Assembly (NCBI GenBank): GCA_001295905.1
Contig: LJHT01000019.1
Coordinates: forward strand, 124,001 to 188,000
Length of the DNA: 64,000 nt
Origin: a beta proteobacterium AAP51
GTDB lineage: Bacteria; Pseudomonadota; Gammaproteobacteria; Burkholderiales; Burkholderiaceae_C
Direction: 5' to 3'
In this document: positions 44,549 to 53,613 of the stretch, piece after piece
Numbering within the stretch: the stretch's first letter is position 1
How the letters are laid out: each line of letters begins with the position of its first letter
Notes under the pieces: generated by a model
The model's input: the letters and a program-made list of their open reading frames with translations, nothing else
What the model was told of the DNA's origin: nothing
Databases searched by the model: none
Translations under genes and position numbers: made by a program

Positions 44549-44570
44549 CGGCAGCCCGCGCGCGCTGCCG
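44549..44570. terminator. Hairpin between the converging regulator and lipoprotein genes
   Basis: CGGCAGC (44549-44555) pairs perfectly with GCTGCCG (44564-44570) around an eight-base GC loop, 17 bases after the regulator stop and 29 bases from the lipoprotein stop. It could serve both converging genes; a short CTGTTG follows but no real T-run. Confidence 0.45.
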
Positions 44571-44599
44571 GGCTCTGTTGCCGCGCTCAGTTGCGGCGC

Positions 44600-45589
44600 T
44601 CAGTTCCGGCGCTTGTACAGCCCGGACAGCTGGAACTGCGAGTCGCGCACCGGCGCCACTTCGTAGCGGCGCACCTCGTGCGTGATGGAGAACAGCGGCG
44701 CGCCGGCGGGGGCGCCCAGCACGCGCGCCATCGGGCCCAGGCCCATGCCGCCGCAGGCGTTGCCGCGCACGTCCCAGCTGAGCGTGGTGCGCACGGGCTG
44801 GCCGCTCACCTGGGCGAGGTCGCGCTCCAGGTCGAAGAGTGCGTTGCGGTCTTCGGCCTTCAGGGCCTCGGCCATCAGGCTGTCGACCAGCTCGCGCAGT
44901 TCCACCGGCACGCGGCGCACCGCGGTGGCGCGGAGGGCCCGTTCGGCATCGGCCTGGTAGCGCTTTTCGATCTCGTGCGCCGCCCGCATGGCCTCGGTGG
45001 CCGGCACCGTCCACAGTTGCGCGCTCAGCGTGCTGGTGCTGCGGCGCTGGGCGCGGTCTTCCAGAACCAGCGTGAGCTCGGCCACCCACTGCTCGGCGTT
45101 CCACTGGCTCACCTGCTGGCGCGCGCCGGTGTTGCGCACCTGCACGTCGCGGCTGACCACGCGCATCGTGCAGCCCTTCTCCAGCCCGCTGTCGCGGGCA
45201 GCCTGGCGCGCTTCCTCCTTCTCCTTCGGGCTGGGCGGGCAACCGTCCAGCGGGCAATCGCGGTACTCGCTGCGGTTCACGTCGATGAGCCACAGGCGCT
45301 GCAGGTCCAGGCGCGTGAGCTGCACGCGGTTTTCACCGGGCACGAGCAGCCGGCTCATGGTGCCGGTGCCGCGCAGCGTGTTCTGCTCGCGCTGCATGTC
45401 GGCGCGCGTGAACACCGTGACGCTGCCTTCGAAAGGCGCCAGCCCGTTCAGGCCCGTGCTGCTGTAGACCGATTCCTGAACCGCCGTGGGGCGTTCGGGC
45501 GTCTTGTCTTCCGCCATGCGGGCCAGTTCCGGTGAGGTCTTGCAGGCCGCCAGCAGGGCGGTGGCCAGCACCAGGGGCAGGTAACGCAT
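44600..45589 (-). CDS. Hypothetical lipoprotein
   Basis: 329 residues. The signal MRYLPLVLATALLAAC ends in a clear lipobox (LAAC), so the mature protein is probably lipid-anchored. The rest is soluble and not recognised; notable features are two Cys in DCPLDGCPPSPKEKEEA, a helical stretch EIEKRYQADAERALRA and a Gly-rich CGGMGLGPMARVLG near the end. It is the last gene before the converging regulator and lies 111 bases downstream of the DAHP synthase gene on the same strand, with no evident functional link. Confidence 0.75.
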   Translation of the reverse strand: MRYLPLVLATALLAACKTSPELARMAEDKTPERPTAVQESVYSSTGLNGLAPFEGSVTVFTRADMQREQNTLRGTGTMSRLLVPGENRVQLTRLDLQRLWLIDVNRSEYRDCPLDGCPPSPKEKEEARQAARDSGLEKGCTMRVVSRDVQVRNTGARQQVSQWNAEQWVAELTLVLEDRAQRRSTSTLSAQLWTVPATEAMRAAHEIEKRYQADAERALRATAVRRVPVELRELVDSLMAEALKAEDRNALFDLERDLAQVSGQPVRTTLSWDVRGNACGGMGLGPMARVLGAPAGAPLFSITHEVRRYEVAPVRDSQFQLSGLYKRRN

Positions 45590-45700
45590 GCGAAGGTCCT
45601 TTCAGCGTTGCAGGGTCTCAGGGTCTCGGCATCTCCGTCATCCGGTCACAGACGCTGTGTCGCCATCGGTCCACCAGCCTTCGTTCGGTCTCGCGTTCGT

Positions 45701-46801
45701 TCAGCCCAGGGCCGCCGCTCGCCGCGCGACGACGGGCGCCAGTTCGCCGCGCGCGCGCCGCAGCAGTTCTTCGGTGCTGGGCCAGTCGATGCACGCGTCG
45801 GTGACGCTGACGCCGTAGCGCAGCTGCGAGAGGTCGGCCGGTATCGGCTGGTTGCCGGCGCCCAGGTGGCTTTCCAGCATCATGCCGACGATGCTGTTGG
45901 CCCCTTCCTTGATCTGGTGAACGCCGTCCATGAACACCAGCGGCTGCAGGCTCGGGTCTTTCAGCGAATTGGCGTGCGAGCAGTCGATGACGATGTTCGC
46001 CTCCACCTTCGCGCGCTGCATCTCGCGTTCGGCCAGGCGCACGCTCACGCTGTCGTAGTTGGGCCGGCCGCTGCCGCCGCGCAGCACCAGGTGGCCCCAG
46101 CGGTTGCCGCGCGTGCGCACGATGGCCGTGCGCCCTTCGCCGTTGATGCCCAGGAAGCTGTGCGGGTGCTGCGCCGAGCGTATGGCGTTCAGCGCCACCT
46201 CCAGCCCGCCATCGGTGCCGTTCTTGAAGCCCACGGGCGTGGACAGGCCGCTGGCCATCTCGCGGTGGGTCTGTGATTCGGTGGTGCGCGCGCCGATGGC
46301 GTACCAGCTCACCAGGTCGGCCAGGTACTGCGGCGACAGCGGGTCCAGCGCTTCGGAACCCGTGGGCAGCCCCAGTTCGGCCAGCTGCGCCAGCAGCCGC
46401 CGCGCGGCGACGATGCCTTCTTCGATGTGGAAGGAATCGTCCATGCGCGGGTCGTTGATGTAGCCCTTCCAGCCGGTGACGGTGCGCGGCTTCTCGAAGT
46501 ACACGCGCATCACGATGAACAGCGTGTCGGCCAGTTCGTCGGCCAGGCGCTTCAGGCGCTGCGCGTAGTCCAGCGCGGCCTCGGGGTCGTGGATGGAGCA
46601 GGGGCCCACCACCACGAAGGGCCGCGGGTCGCGGCGCTGCAGGATGGCCTGCAGCGTGGCGCGGCCGGCCGCCACCGTGGCCGCGGCGGTGGCCGTCAGG
46701 GGCACCGTCTCGTGCACGGCCGCCGGGGTGGGCATGGGGTCCAGCGCCGCGACGTTCAGGTTTTCCAGGGTGGGGGTGGGCGTCGTCATGGGCGGCTTCA
46801 T
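45701..46801 (-). CDS. aroG: 3-deoxy-7-phosphoheptulonate (DAHP) synthase, class I AroFGH type
   Basis: 366 residues, near the usual 350. It condenses phosphoenolpyruvate and erythrose-4-phosphate, the first step of aromatic amino-acid synthesis. Motifs are VVVGPCSIHDPEAALDYA, MRVYFEKPRTVTGWKGYIND, GARTTESQTHREMASG, GFKNGTDG and IVIDCSHANSLKDP, covering the metal and phosphate ligands. MTTPTPTLEN at 46789 is an alternative start. The isozyme letter cannot be fixed without feedback-site comparison. It lies 44 bases after the antiporter gene on the same strand. Confidence 0.93.
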   Translation of the reverse strand: MKPPMTTPTPTLENLNVAALDPMPTPAAVHETVPLTATAAATVAAGRATLQAILQRRDPRPFVVVGPCSIHDPEAALDYAQRLKRLADELADTLFIVMRVYFEKPRTVTGWKGYINDPRMDDSFHIEEGIVAARRLLAQLAELGLPTGSEALDPLSPQYLADLVSWYAIGARTTESQTHREMASGLSTPVGFKNGTDGGLEVALNAIRSAQHPHSFLGINGEGRTAIVRTRGNRWGHLVLRGGSGRPNYDSVSVRLAEREMQRAKVEANIVIDCSHANSLKDPSLQPLVFMDGVHQIKEGANSIVGMMLESHLGAGNQPIPADLSQLRYGVSVTDACIDWPSTEELLRRARGELAPVVARRAAALG

Positions 46802-46845
46802 GAAGGGCTTCGAAAGAGTGCGGTTCGAGGGTGTCGGGGTGGCGT

Positions 46846-48426
46846 TCAGCCCGGGTGCGGGCTGGCCGCCGCCATCGCGTCGTCGGCGAAGGCGCTGCCG
46901 GCTTCGTCACGGATGTGGAACACCGCGTCGGCGCCCAGGCCGCGCAGCACTTCCACCTCTTCCGGGTATTCGACGATGGCCGCAATGCGCCCGGCAAAAG
47001 CGCGGTGCTTCAGCTGCTGCAGCGCGAACACGTTGCCGGCGTGCGAGGGCATGGCCAGCAGCACCAGCTTCAAGGGGCCGGGCAGGATGAGCTTGTCCCA
47101 GAAATCGGAATCGACCGCGTCGCCTTCGATCACGTGGCGGCCGGCGGCCAGGTGTTCCACCAGCTGCTTGGGGTCGTTGTCCACGCCCAGCACCTTCAGG
47201 CCGTGGGCCTGCGTCAGCCGCAGGTAGGCGCCGCTGCCGATGCTGCCCATGCCCAGCACCACGGCATCGACCTGGCCGATCTCGATGGGCCGGTCGGCCG
47301 CCATCAGCGTGCGCCGCTGCAGCCCGGCCAGCGGGCCTTTCAGGCGGCTGTACAGCGTTTCGCTGGCGGCGTTCAGCGGCGCGGCCAGCACGAAGCTGCC
47401 GGCCAGCGCCAGCGAGATGACCACCAGCCATTCGGCCGACAGCCAGCCGGCCTGGGCCGCGATGGCTGCGACGATGAGGCCGAACTCGGAATAGTTGGCG
47501 AGCGAGAACGTGGCCAGCACGCCGCTGCGCGTGCGCAGGCCGAAGGCCATCAGCACCAGGTGGTAGAGCGCGCTCTTCAGCGGCAGCGCCAGCAGCAGCA
47601 AGAGCGCCATCACCACCATCGGCACGGTGGGCAGGGCGCCCAGGCCCACGCTGAGGAAGAAGCCCACCAGGAACAGCTCTTTCAGGTGGAACAGCGACTT
47701 CGCCAGCCCCGAGGTGGCCGGGTGCGACGCCAGCATCATGCCGACGATGAGCGCGCCCAGGTCGCCCTTGACGCCCACCGCCTCGAAGAGGCTGTAGCCC
47801 ACCACCAGCGCCAGGAAGGCGCCATACAGCACCTGCAGGTCGCCATGGCCCACGCGGTCCAGCATCAGGCGCAGCAGCCTGGCCGCCGGCCACAGCAGCA
47901 CCAGTGCCAGCGCCCAGGGGCTGGGCAGCTTGCCGGTGCTGGCGGCGAGGAAGATGACCGCAAACACGTCCTGCATCACCAGGATGCCGATGGCGATGCG
48001 GCCGTACAGCGAATTCAGCTCGCTGCGGTCTTCCAGCACCTTCACGGCGAACACCGTGCTCGAGAAGCTGAGCGCGAAGCCCAGCAGCACCATGGCCGTC
48101 CAGCCCAGCTCGGTGGCCAGCGCCAGGCCGGCCATCTTCAGCACGAACAGCACGCCGGCCAGCAGCAGGGTGGAACCCACCAGGTGCAGCGTGGCCGCGC
48201 CCCAGACCTCGCCGCGCAGCAGCGTGCGGATGTCCAGCTTCAGCCCGATGGTGAAGAGCAGCAGCGTCACGCCCAGGTTGGCGATGGTGTCGAGCGTGGC
48301 GCTCTTCTCGAAGCCGAAGGCGTTGAGGATGAAACCCGCCGCCAGGAAGCCGATGAGCGGCGGCAGCTTCACCAGCTGCGCCGCAAAGCCGGCGGCGAAC
48401 GCCAGCGCAATCATGATCGGCTCCAT
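46846..48426 (-). CDS. CPA2-family cation:proton antiporter with TrkA-N domain (KefB/YbaL-like)
   Basis: 526 residues. About 12 membrane segments (1-390) include LVKLPPLIGFLAAGFIL, LLLFTIGLKLDIRTLL, FSSTVFAVKVLEDR and GDLGALIVGMMLASHP, the conserved core of monovalent cation:proton antiporters. A cytoplasmic Rossmann domain (about 410-515) carries the nucleotide motif VVLGMGSIGSGAY and acidic VDNDPKQ. It probably exchanges potassium or sodium for protons under nucleotide control. Upstream 138 bases before the efflux channel gene hold no other gene. Confidence 0.9.
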   Translation of the reverse strand: MEPIMIALAFAAGFAAQLVKLPPLIGFLAAGFILNAFGFEKSATLDTIANLGVTLLLFTIGLKLDIRTLLRGEVWGAATLHLVGSTLLLAGVLFVLKMAGLALATELGWTAMVLLGFALSFSSTVFAVKVLEDRSELNSLYGRIAIGILVMQDVFAVIFLAASTGKLPSPWALALVLLWPAARLLRLMLDRVGHGDLQVLYGAFLALVVGYSLFEAVGVKGDLGALIVGMMLASHPATSGLAKSLFHLKELFLVGFFLSVGLGALPTVPMVVMALLLLLALPLKSALYHLVLMAFGLRTRSGVLATFSLANYSEFGLIVAAIAAQAGWLSAEWLVVISLALAGSFVLAAPLNAASETLYSRLKGPLAGLQRRTLMAADRPIEIGQVDAVVLGMGSIGSGAYLRLTQAHGLKVLGVDNDPKQLVEHLAAGRHVIEGDAVDSDFWDKLILPGPLKLVLLAMPSHAGNVFALQQLKHRAFAGRIAAIVEYPEEVEVLRGLGADAVFHIRDEAGSAFADDAMAAASPHPG

Positions 48427-48564
48427 CCCCGCCCCCGTGTGCCTGTTGTGCCCGCGCTGTCTGCCGGCCTGACCGCAGCCTGCAACGCTGCGGCGCGATG
48501 CTAGCGGAGGGCTTGCAACGCGGCCGGGCCGGCCTGCGGAGCGGGCCGAAGGGCCTACAGACGC

Positions 48565-50013
48565 TCAGGTCAAGGCCAGGGCGCGGGCCAGCTGCCCGCG
48601 GTTCAGCCAGGCGCGCAGCTGCAGCTGCAGGCGGCCTTGTTCGGCTTCCAGGCGTGCGTTCTGGGCCTGCAGGAAATCGGCGCGGGCGATGGCGCCCACC
48701 TCCAACCGCAGCGCGGCCACGCTTTCGGCGGCTTGCGCCTCGCGCAGACGCGTGGCGTTGGCTGCCAGCTGCTGCTGCAGGCGCTGGCCGTCGATGAGCG
48801 CGGTTTCGATCTCCACCAGCGCCCGCGCCACCGTCTCGCGCAGGTTCAGTGCGGCCAGTTCCAGCTCGGTGCGCGCGGCGTCGCGCTGCAGGTCGAGCCG
48901 GCGCCAGTCGATCAGCGGCACCACCAGGTTGCCGGCCAGCGCGGCCACGGGGTTGCTGAGCCAATCCCGCACCGCGGTGCCGCCGGTGCCCAGGCTGGCG
49001 CTGAAGCTCAGGCCCGGGTAGCGCTGCGCCTCGGCGGCCTGGCTGCGGGCGAGTGCGGCGTCCACCTGCGCGCGGGCGCGCTGCACGTCGGGGCGGCGCT
49101 CCAGCACCGTGGCGGGGTCGGCGTCGATGCGCCACGGTGTGGGCAGGGTGCCGGGCTCGGCGCCGGGCACCGTGCCGGGCACCGTGCCGGGCACCGTGCC
49201 GGGCAATCGTGGCTGCTGCAACTGCGGCCCGGGAGGCGCTTCGTCCAGCAGCAGCGCCAGTTGCAGGCGTTGTTGCGCGCCGTCCGCCTGCAGGTCGGCC
49301 AGGCGCACTTCGGCCTGCTGCAGCGTGGCCGCTGCGCGGTCGATCTCGATGGGCAGCAGCTGGCCTTCCCGCACGCGCAGCCGCGTGGCCGCGAGCAGCT
49401 CGCGGTTCAGCTGCAGCTGCTGCTGCGCCAGCGCGCCTTGTTCGCGCGCGGCGGCCAGCTGCCAGTAGCTTTCGGCCACGCGCTGGCGCAGCAGCAGGCG
49501 CGCGGCGCGCAGGTCGGTTTCGGCGGCGCGCAGCTGCGCGGCGTCGGCGCTGCGCAGCGCGGCCAGGCGGCCCCAGAGGTCGGCCTCGTAGGCCACGCCC
49601 AGGCTGGCGCCGTAGCTGCGCGTGGTGCTGGCGGGTAAGGGGGCGGGTGGGTCCAGCGCGCGGTTGGCGCCGAGGTTCAGGCCGGCACTGGGGGTGAGGC
49701 GCAGCGCGCCCAGCCCGGCCTGCGTGCGCGCCTGTTCGATGCGCAGCGCTGCCTGCACGAGGTCGCGGTTGGCGGCCTCGGCACGCTGCAGCAGGGCCTG
49801 CAGTTCGGGGTCGGCCAGCAGCGCCCAGCTGGCCAGGGTGCCGCTGTCGGCTTCGGACTGCCAGCGTTCGGGCGCGGGACGTTCGGCGGGCGCGGGCGGC
49901 GCCGCCGGGCCAGGCCCGGCGCAGCCGGCCAGCAGCAGGGCGGCCGAGGTGGCGAAGGCGGCCGATGCGGCCACGGCGGGGGTTCTGAACATCGCTCTCG
50001 GTCCTTGCTTCAT
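48565..50013 (-). CDS. Outer-membrane efflux channel, NodT/TolC family lipoprotein
   Basis: 482 residues. A lipobox (LLLAGC) after an N-terminal signal marks an outer-membrane lipoprotein. Two OEP helical repeats follow, with WALLADPELQALLQRAEAANRDL, YEADLWGRLAALRSADAA and the second-repeat LERRPDVQRARAQVDAALA and VPLIDWRRLDLQRDAA. These proteins form trimeric exit ducts for drug efflux pumps. It is the third gene of the macA-macB operon, 38 bases after macB, and so completes the tripartite pump. An unusual Pro-Gly-Thr repeat interrupts the protein between the halves. Confidence 0.92.
   Translation of the reverse strand: MKQGPRAMFRTPAVAASAAFATSAALLLAGCAGPGPAAPPAPAERPAPERWQSEADSGTLASWALLADPELQALLQRAEAANRDLVQAALRIEQARTQAGLGALRLTPSAGLNLGANRALDPPAPLPASTTRSYGASLGVAYEADLWGRLAALRSADAAQLRAAETDLRAARLLLRQRVAESYWQLAAAREQGALAQQQLQLNRELLAATRLRVREGQLLPIEIDRAAATLQQAEVRLADLQADGAQQRLQLALLLDEAPPGPQLQQPRLPGTVPGTVPGTVPGAEPGTLPTPWRIDADPATVLERRPDVQRARAQVDAALARSQAAEAQRYPGLSFSASLGTGGTAVRDWLSNPVAALAGNLVVPLIDWRRLDLQRDAARTELELAALNLRETVARALVEIETALIDGQRLQQQLAANATRLREAQAAESVAALRLEVGAIARADFLQAQNARLEAEQGRLQLQLRAWLNRGQLARALALT
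49162..49197. repeat. Three tandem 12-base units in the efflux channel gene
   Basis: GCCGGGCACCGT (plus strand) occurs three times in perfect tandem, with a partial fourth copy running to about 49205. On the coding strand it gives PGTV repeats inside the segment LPGTVPGTVPGTVPG. The unit keeps the frame, so copy number may vary without breaking the gene. Confidence 0.92.
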
Positions 50014-50051
50014 ACGCCCGCTCTCATAGGCCCGCCCTCATTCGCGCGCGA

Positions 50052-52136
50052 TCATTCGCGAGCCAGGGCATCGACCGGGCTCAGCGCGGCGGCGCGGCGC
50101 GCTGGCACGGTGCCGAAGACCAGGCCCACCGCGCTGCTGACGGCAAAGGCCACGCCCAGTGCGGCCCAGCTGACGCTGACGAAGAGCTTGTCCTGCGCCG
50201 CGTTCAGCGCCTGCGCGCCCAGCCAGCTGAAGGCCACGCCCACCAGCCCGCCCAGGCAGCACAGCACCACGGCTTCGATGAGGAACTGCAGCCGCACATC
50301 ACCCTGGCGCGCGCCCACGGCCATGCGGATGCCGATCTCGCGCGTGCGCTCGCTCACCGAGACCAGCATGATGTTCATAACGCCCACGCCGCCCACCAGC
50401 AGCGCGATGGCGCCCACGCCAGCGAACAGTGCGGCGAAGCCGGCGCTGAAGTTCTGCATCTTGCGGAACTCGCTGTCGCCGCTCCAGCTGGAGAAGTTCT
50501 CGGCGCCGCGCAGCGCCACCAGGCGGTGCTTGATGTGGCGCAGCACTTCCTCGGGCGGCTGCGTGAAGTCCATCTGCACGCTGAAGGCGTCGACCGCAGG
50601 CCGCGAATCGAGGCGCTGGATGAAGGTGCGTTCGGGCACGTAGGCCCGGCCGTTGCCGAAATCGAAGCCCAGCTGCGTGTCGGCCTTCACGGTGCCTATC
50701 ACGGTGAAGGGCAGCGGTGCCGGCGGCGTGGCACGGGCGCCGCCGGGCAGGCCCTCGGCGCTGGCGGTGCTGGCCGTCTCACCGCCGCCGCCCAGCCCGC
50801 CGGCCAGGCCGCTGCTGCTGACGAGCACGGTCTTGCCCACGGGCGATTCACTGTCCTTGAACAGCGCCTTGCGCGACTGTTCGTCCAGCACCAGCACCTG
50901 CGCGCCCACGCTCAGCTCGTAGGGGCTGAAGAAGCGGCCGCTGTCCACCTTCAGCTTGCGCTCGAAGAGCGTGCCGCTGTCGGCGCCGCGCACCTGCACG
51001 CTGCTGTCGCGCGCGCCCTGGCGCAGCTGTGCATTGAGCTGCCTTTCGCCCTGCACGCTGGCCACGCCGGGCAGGCTGCGCAGCGCGTCCAGTTCACTCA
51101 GCCGGAACGAAGGCGGCTGGGCGCCGGGCGGCAGGTCGCTGTTGCCGCGCCAGAGCCAGATCTTGCCGCTCATCACGCCCTGGAACTCGCCTTCGAAGGT
51201 GGTACGCGCCGCGCTCGTCAGCGCCACGATGCTCACCACCGAGGCGATGCCGATGCTGATGCCCAGCATCGACAAGAAGGTGCGCAGCCGGTTGCCCTGC
51301 AGCGACAGCCAGGCCGTGGACAGGGCCTCGCGCCATTGCACCTGCAGCCGGCGCAGCCAGCCGGCGGGCGCTGCGTGTGGGGAAGATGGCGCAGGCTCTG
51401 CAGGCGCATCGTGCGCCGCGGCCGTGGGCTGCGGCCCGGGTGCCTGGTGGCCGGCGGGCGTGCCGTCGTCCTTCACCACATGGCCGTCGCGCAGCTCGAT
51501 GACGCGCTGCGCATGCGCGGCCACCGTGGGGTCGTGCGTGACGAGGATGATGGTGTGGCCGGCCGCGTTCAGCTCTTTCAGCAGCCGCAGCATCTCGGCG
51601 CCGCTGTTCGAATCGAGCGCGCCGGTGGGTTCGTCGGCCAGGATGATCTGCCCGCCGTTCATCAGCGCCCGCGCGATGGACACGCGCTGCTGCTGCCCGC
51701 CCGAGAGTTCATTGGGCTTGTGGTGCAGCCGCTCGCCCAGGCCCAGGCGTTCCAGCAGCGCCTGTGCGCGCGCGCCGCGGGCGCTGGCGCCCACGCCGGC
51801 ATACACCGCCGGCAGGGCGGCATTGCCGCGTGCGTCCAGGTGGGGCAGCAGGTGGTAGCGCTGGAAGATGAAGCCGAAACGCTCGCGCCGCAGCGCGGCG
51901 AGTTCGTCGGGGCCCAGCTGGCCGGCGTCTTGCCCGTCGATGAGGAAGCGGCCCTCGGTGGGGTTGTCCAGACAACCCAGCACGTTCATCAGCGTGCTCT
52001 TGCCCGAACCCGACTGGCCCATGATGGCCACGAACTCGCCCGCCTCGATGGCCAGCGTGATGCCATCGAGCGCGCGCACCTCGATCTCGCCCAGCGTGTA
52101 GCGCCGGCTCACGCCGTGCAGTTCGATCAGGGCCAT
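50052..52136 (-). CDS. macB: MacB-type ABC efflux transporter, ATPase-permease fusion
   Basis: 694 residues. The N-terminal ATPase (1-225) has Walker A GQSGSGKST, signature LSGGQQQRVSIARALM and Walker B IILADEPTGALD. A linker of about 50 Ala/Pro/Gly-rich residues leads to the first membrane helix (LRTFLSMLGISIGIASVVSI), a large periplasmic domain and three C-terminal helices (FAALFAGVGAIALLVGGVGV, IMLVSVSERTREIGIRMAVG). MacB pumps substrates such as macrolides or lipopeptides out of the periplasm with MacA and an outer channel. Both partner genes flank it. The natural substrate is not readable. Confidence 0.94.
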   Translation of the reverse strand: MALIELHGVSRRYTLGEIEVRALDGITLAIEAGEFVAIMGQSGSGKSTLMNVLGCLDNPTEGRFLIDGQDAGQLGPDELAALRRERFGFIFQRYHLLPHLDARGNAALPAVYAGVGASARGARAQALLERLGLGERLHHKPNELSGGQQQRVSIARALMNGGQIILADEPTGALDSNSGAEMLRLLKELNAAGHTIILVTHDPTVAAHAQRVIELRDGHVVKDDGTPAGHQAPGPQPTAAAHDAPAEPAPSSPHAAPAGWLRRLQVQWREALSTAWLSLQGNRLRTFLSMLGISIGIASVVSIVALTSAARTTFEGEFQGVMSGKIWLWRGNSDLPPGAQPPSFRLSELDALRSLPGVASVQGERQLNAQLRQGARDSSVQVRGADSGTLFERKLKVDSGRFFSPYELSVGAQVLVLDEQSRKALFKDSESPVGKTVLVSSSGLAGGLGGGGETASTASAEGLPGGARATPPAPLPFTVIGTVKADTQLGFDFGNGRAYVPERTFIQRLDSRPAVDAFSVQMDFTQPPEEVLRHIKHRLVALRGAENFSSWSGDSEFRKMQNFSAGFAALFAGVGAIALLVGGVGVMNIMLVSVSERTREIGIRMAVGARQGDVRLQFLIEAVVLCCLGGLVGVAFSWLGAQALNAAQDKLFVSVSWAALGVAFAVSSAVGLVFGTVPARRAAALSPVDALARE

Positions 52137-52149
52137 CAGCGCTTCACTT

Positions 52150-53376
52150 TCACCGGGCGCCGCTGGCGGCGGCCGAAGCGGCTTCGGCGGCCGCGGCCTC
52201 AGCTTCGGTGGGCAGTGCGGTGAGCACGGTCTCGCCTTCCTTCAGCCCTTCCAGTACCTGCACGCGCGTGCCGTCCTGCAGCCCGGTGCGCACGAAGCGC
52301 GACACCTGGCGCTTCTCTTTTTCGGTCTTGCCGGGTTCGAGCACCATCACGCGGAAACGGCCGTCCTTGCCGCGTTCGCCCAGGGCCACCATGGGCATGG
52401 CCAGCGCGTTCTTCACGCTGCCGGTTTCCACGTCCACCTGCACCGTCATGTCTGAATAGAGCTGGCGTTCGCGGTTGTCCACCTCGAACAGCACGTTGTA
52501 GAAGACGGCATTGCCCGAACGTTCAGGCACGGGCTGGATCACGCGCAGCCGGCCTTCGTAGCGCTGGCCTTCGCCCGAGAGCGTGGAAAAACGCGCCACC
52601 TGGCCGACGCGGATGCTCTGGATGTCGGCCTCGGGCACCTTGGTGCGCACGGTGATGGTGTCCAGGTCGGCCAGGGTCAGCATCACGGGGGTGATCTGCA
52701 CCGCGATCACCGTCTGCCCCACCTGCACCGGCAGGCTGACCACGGTGCCGTCCATCGGCGCGGTGATGCGCGTGTAGCCCAGGCGCAGCTGGGCCTGGGC
52801 CAGGTCGGCCTGCAGGCGGCTGAGCACGGCGGCCTGGCCGCGCAGCTCGGCTTCGAGCTTGGCGAATTCGCTCTCGGCGCGTTCGGCTTCCAGCGCCGCC
52901 GTGGCGTCACCGGCCAGGAGGCGGCGCTGGCGCTCGCGTTCGCGGCCGGCGGTGGCCAGGTCGACCTGGCGTGCATCGATCAGCGCCTTCTGCTGCAGCA
53001 GCGCGGCCTCGGCGCGCGCCACCTCGTTGCGCGCGAGTTCGGGGTCCAGGCTCACCAGCAGCTCGCCCTTCTTGACCTGCTGGCCCAGCTGCACGTGCAG
53101 GGTCTGGATCTGCCCGCTGACCTGCGCACCCACGTCCACCTTGGTCTTGGCCTGCAGCACGCCCGCGGCCTGCACGAGCTGGGTGATGTCGGCCCGCTGC
53201 ACCAGGCCCGTGGGCGGCGGTGGCGGGGGTGCCGGCGGGTTCAGCAGGCGCCAGCCGGCGAAGGCGGCGCCCACCAGCAGCAAGAGGGCCAGCCAGCGCA
53301 GCCGCGGGTGGCGTTGCCAGCGCTGTTGCAGCCGGCCGGCGGGTTGCTTCTGGGCGTGGTTCGATGTGGCAGTCAA
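52150..53376 (-). CDS. macA: MacA-type periplasmic adaptor protein
   Basis: 408 residues. One membrane helix near the N-terminus (LRWLALLLLVGAAFAGWRLL) is followed by a lipoyl half (VGAQVSGQIQTLHVQLGQQV), a coiled-coil hairpin (about 110-190, rich in Ala/Glu/Arg), the second lipoyl half (YTRITAPMDGTVVSLPVQVG) and beta-barrel parts. A TTG at 53376 is taken as start because GGAGGAG lies seven bases upstream; the frame is open a little further. It stops 13 bases before macB. The protein bridges MacB and the NodT-type channel. Confidence 0.91.
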   Translation of the reverse strand: MTATSNHAQKQPAGRLQQRWQRHPRLRWLALLLLVGAAFAGWRLLNPPAPPPPPPTGLVQRADITQLVQAAGVLQAKTKVDVGAQVSGQIQTLHVQLGQQVKKGELLVSLDPELARNEVARAEAALLQQKALIDARQVDLATAGRERERQRRLLAGDATAALEAERAESEFAKLEAELRGQAAVLSRLQADLAQAQLRLGYTRITAPMDGTVVSLPVQVGQTVIAVQITPVMLTLADLDTITVRTKVPEADIQSIRVGQVARFSTLSGEGQRYEGRLRVIQPVPERSGNAVFYNVLFEVDNRERQLYSDMTVQVDVETGSVKNALAMPMVALGERGKDGRFRVMVLEPGKTEKEKRQVSRFVRTGLQDGTRVQVLEGLKEGETVLTALPTEAEAAAAEAASAAASGAR

Positions 53377-53613
53377 CAAAAGGCTCCTCCCCTGGGGGCG
53401 GCGCAATGTAGCAATTGCGGGCCGGCCCGGGAGGGGCTGGGGCGACGAAACGCCGGGAAGAGCGGACAGGCCGCGGCTTGGGCGCTCGAGCTCTGGCGCT
53501 CAGGCGATAGGGGTGGAACCGCCGCGGGCCCTGCGCCCGCCCGGTTCGCCTGCCACGCCAGGCCTGGGCCCTGCGTCTGCGCGAACCACCGGGCCGTGTG
53601 CGAAAAGGGCGCG

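Noticed and set aside
53402-53419. Small inverted repeat CGCAAT-N6-ATTGCG upstream of macA
   Set aside because: Short, single, and with no second copy or known regulator; not enough to call an operator.
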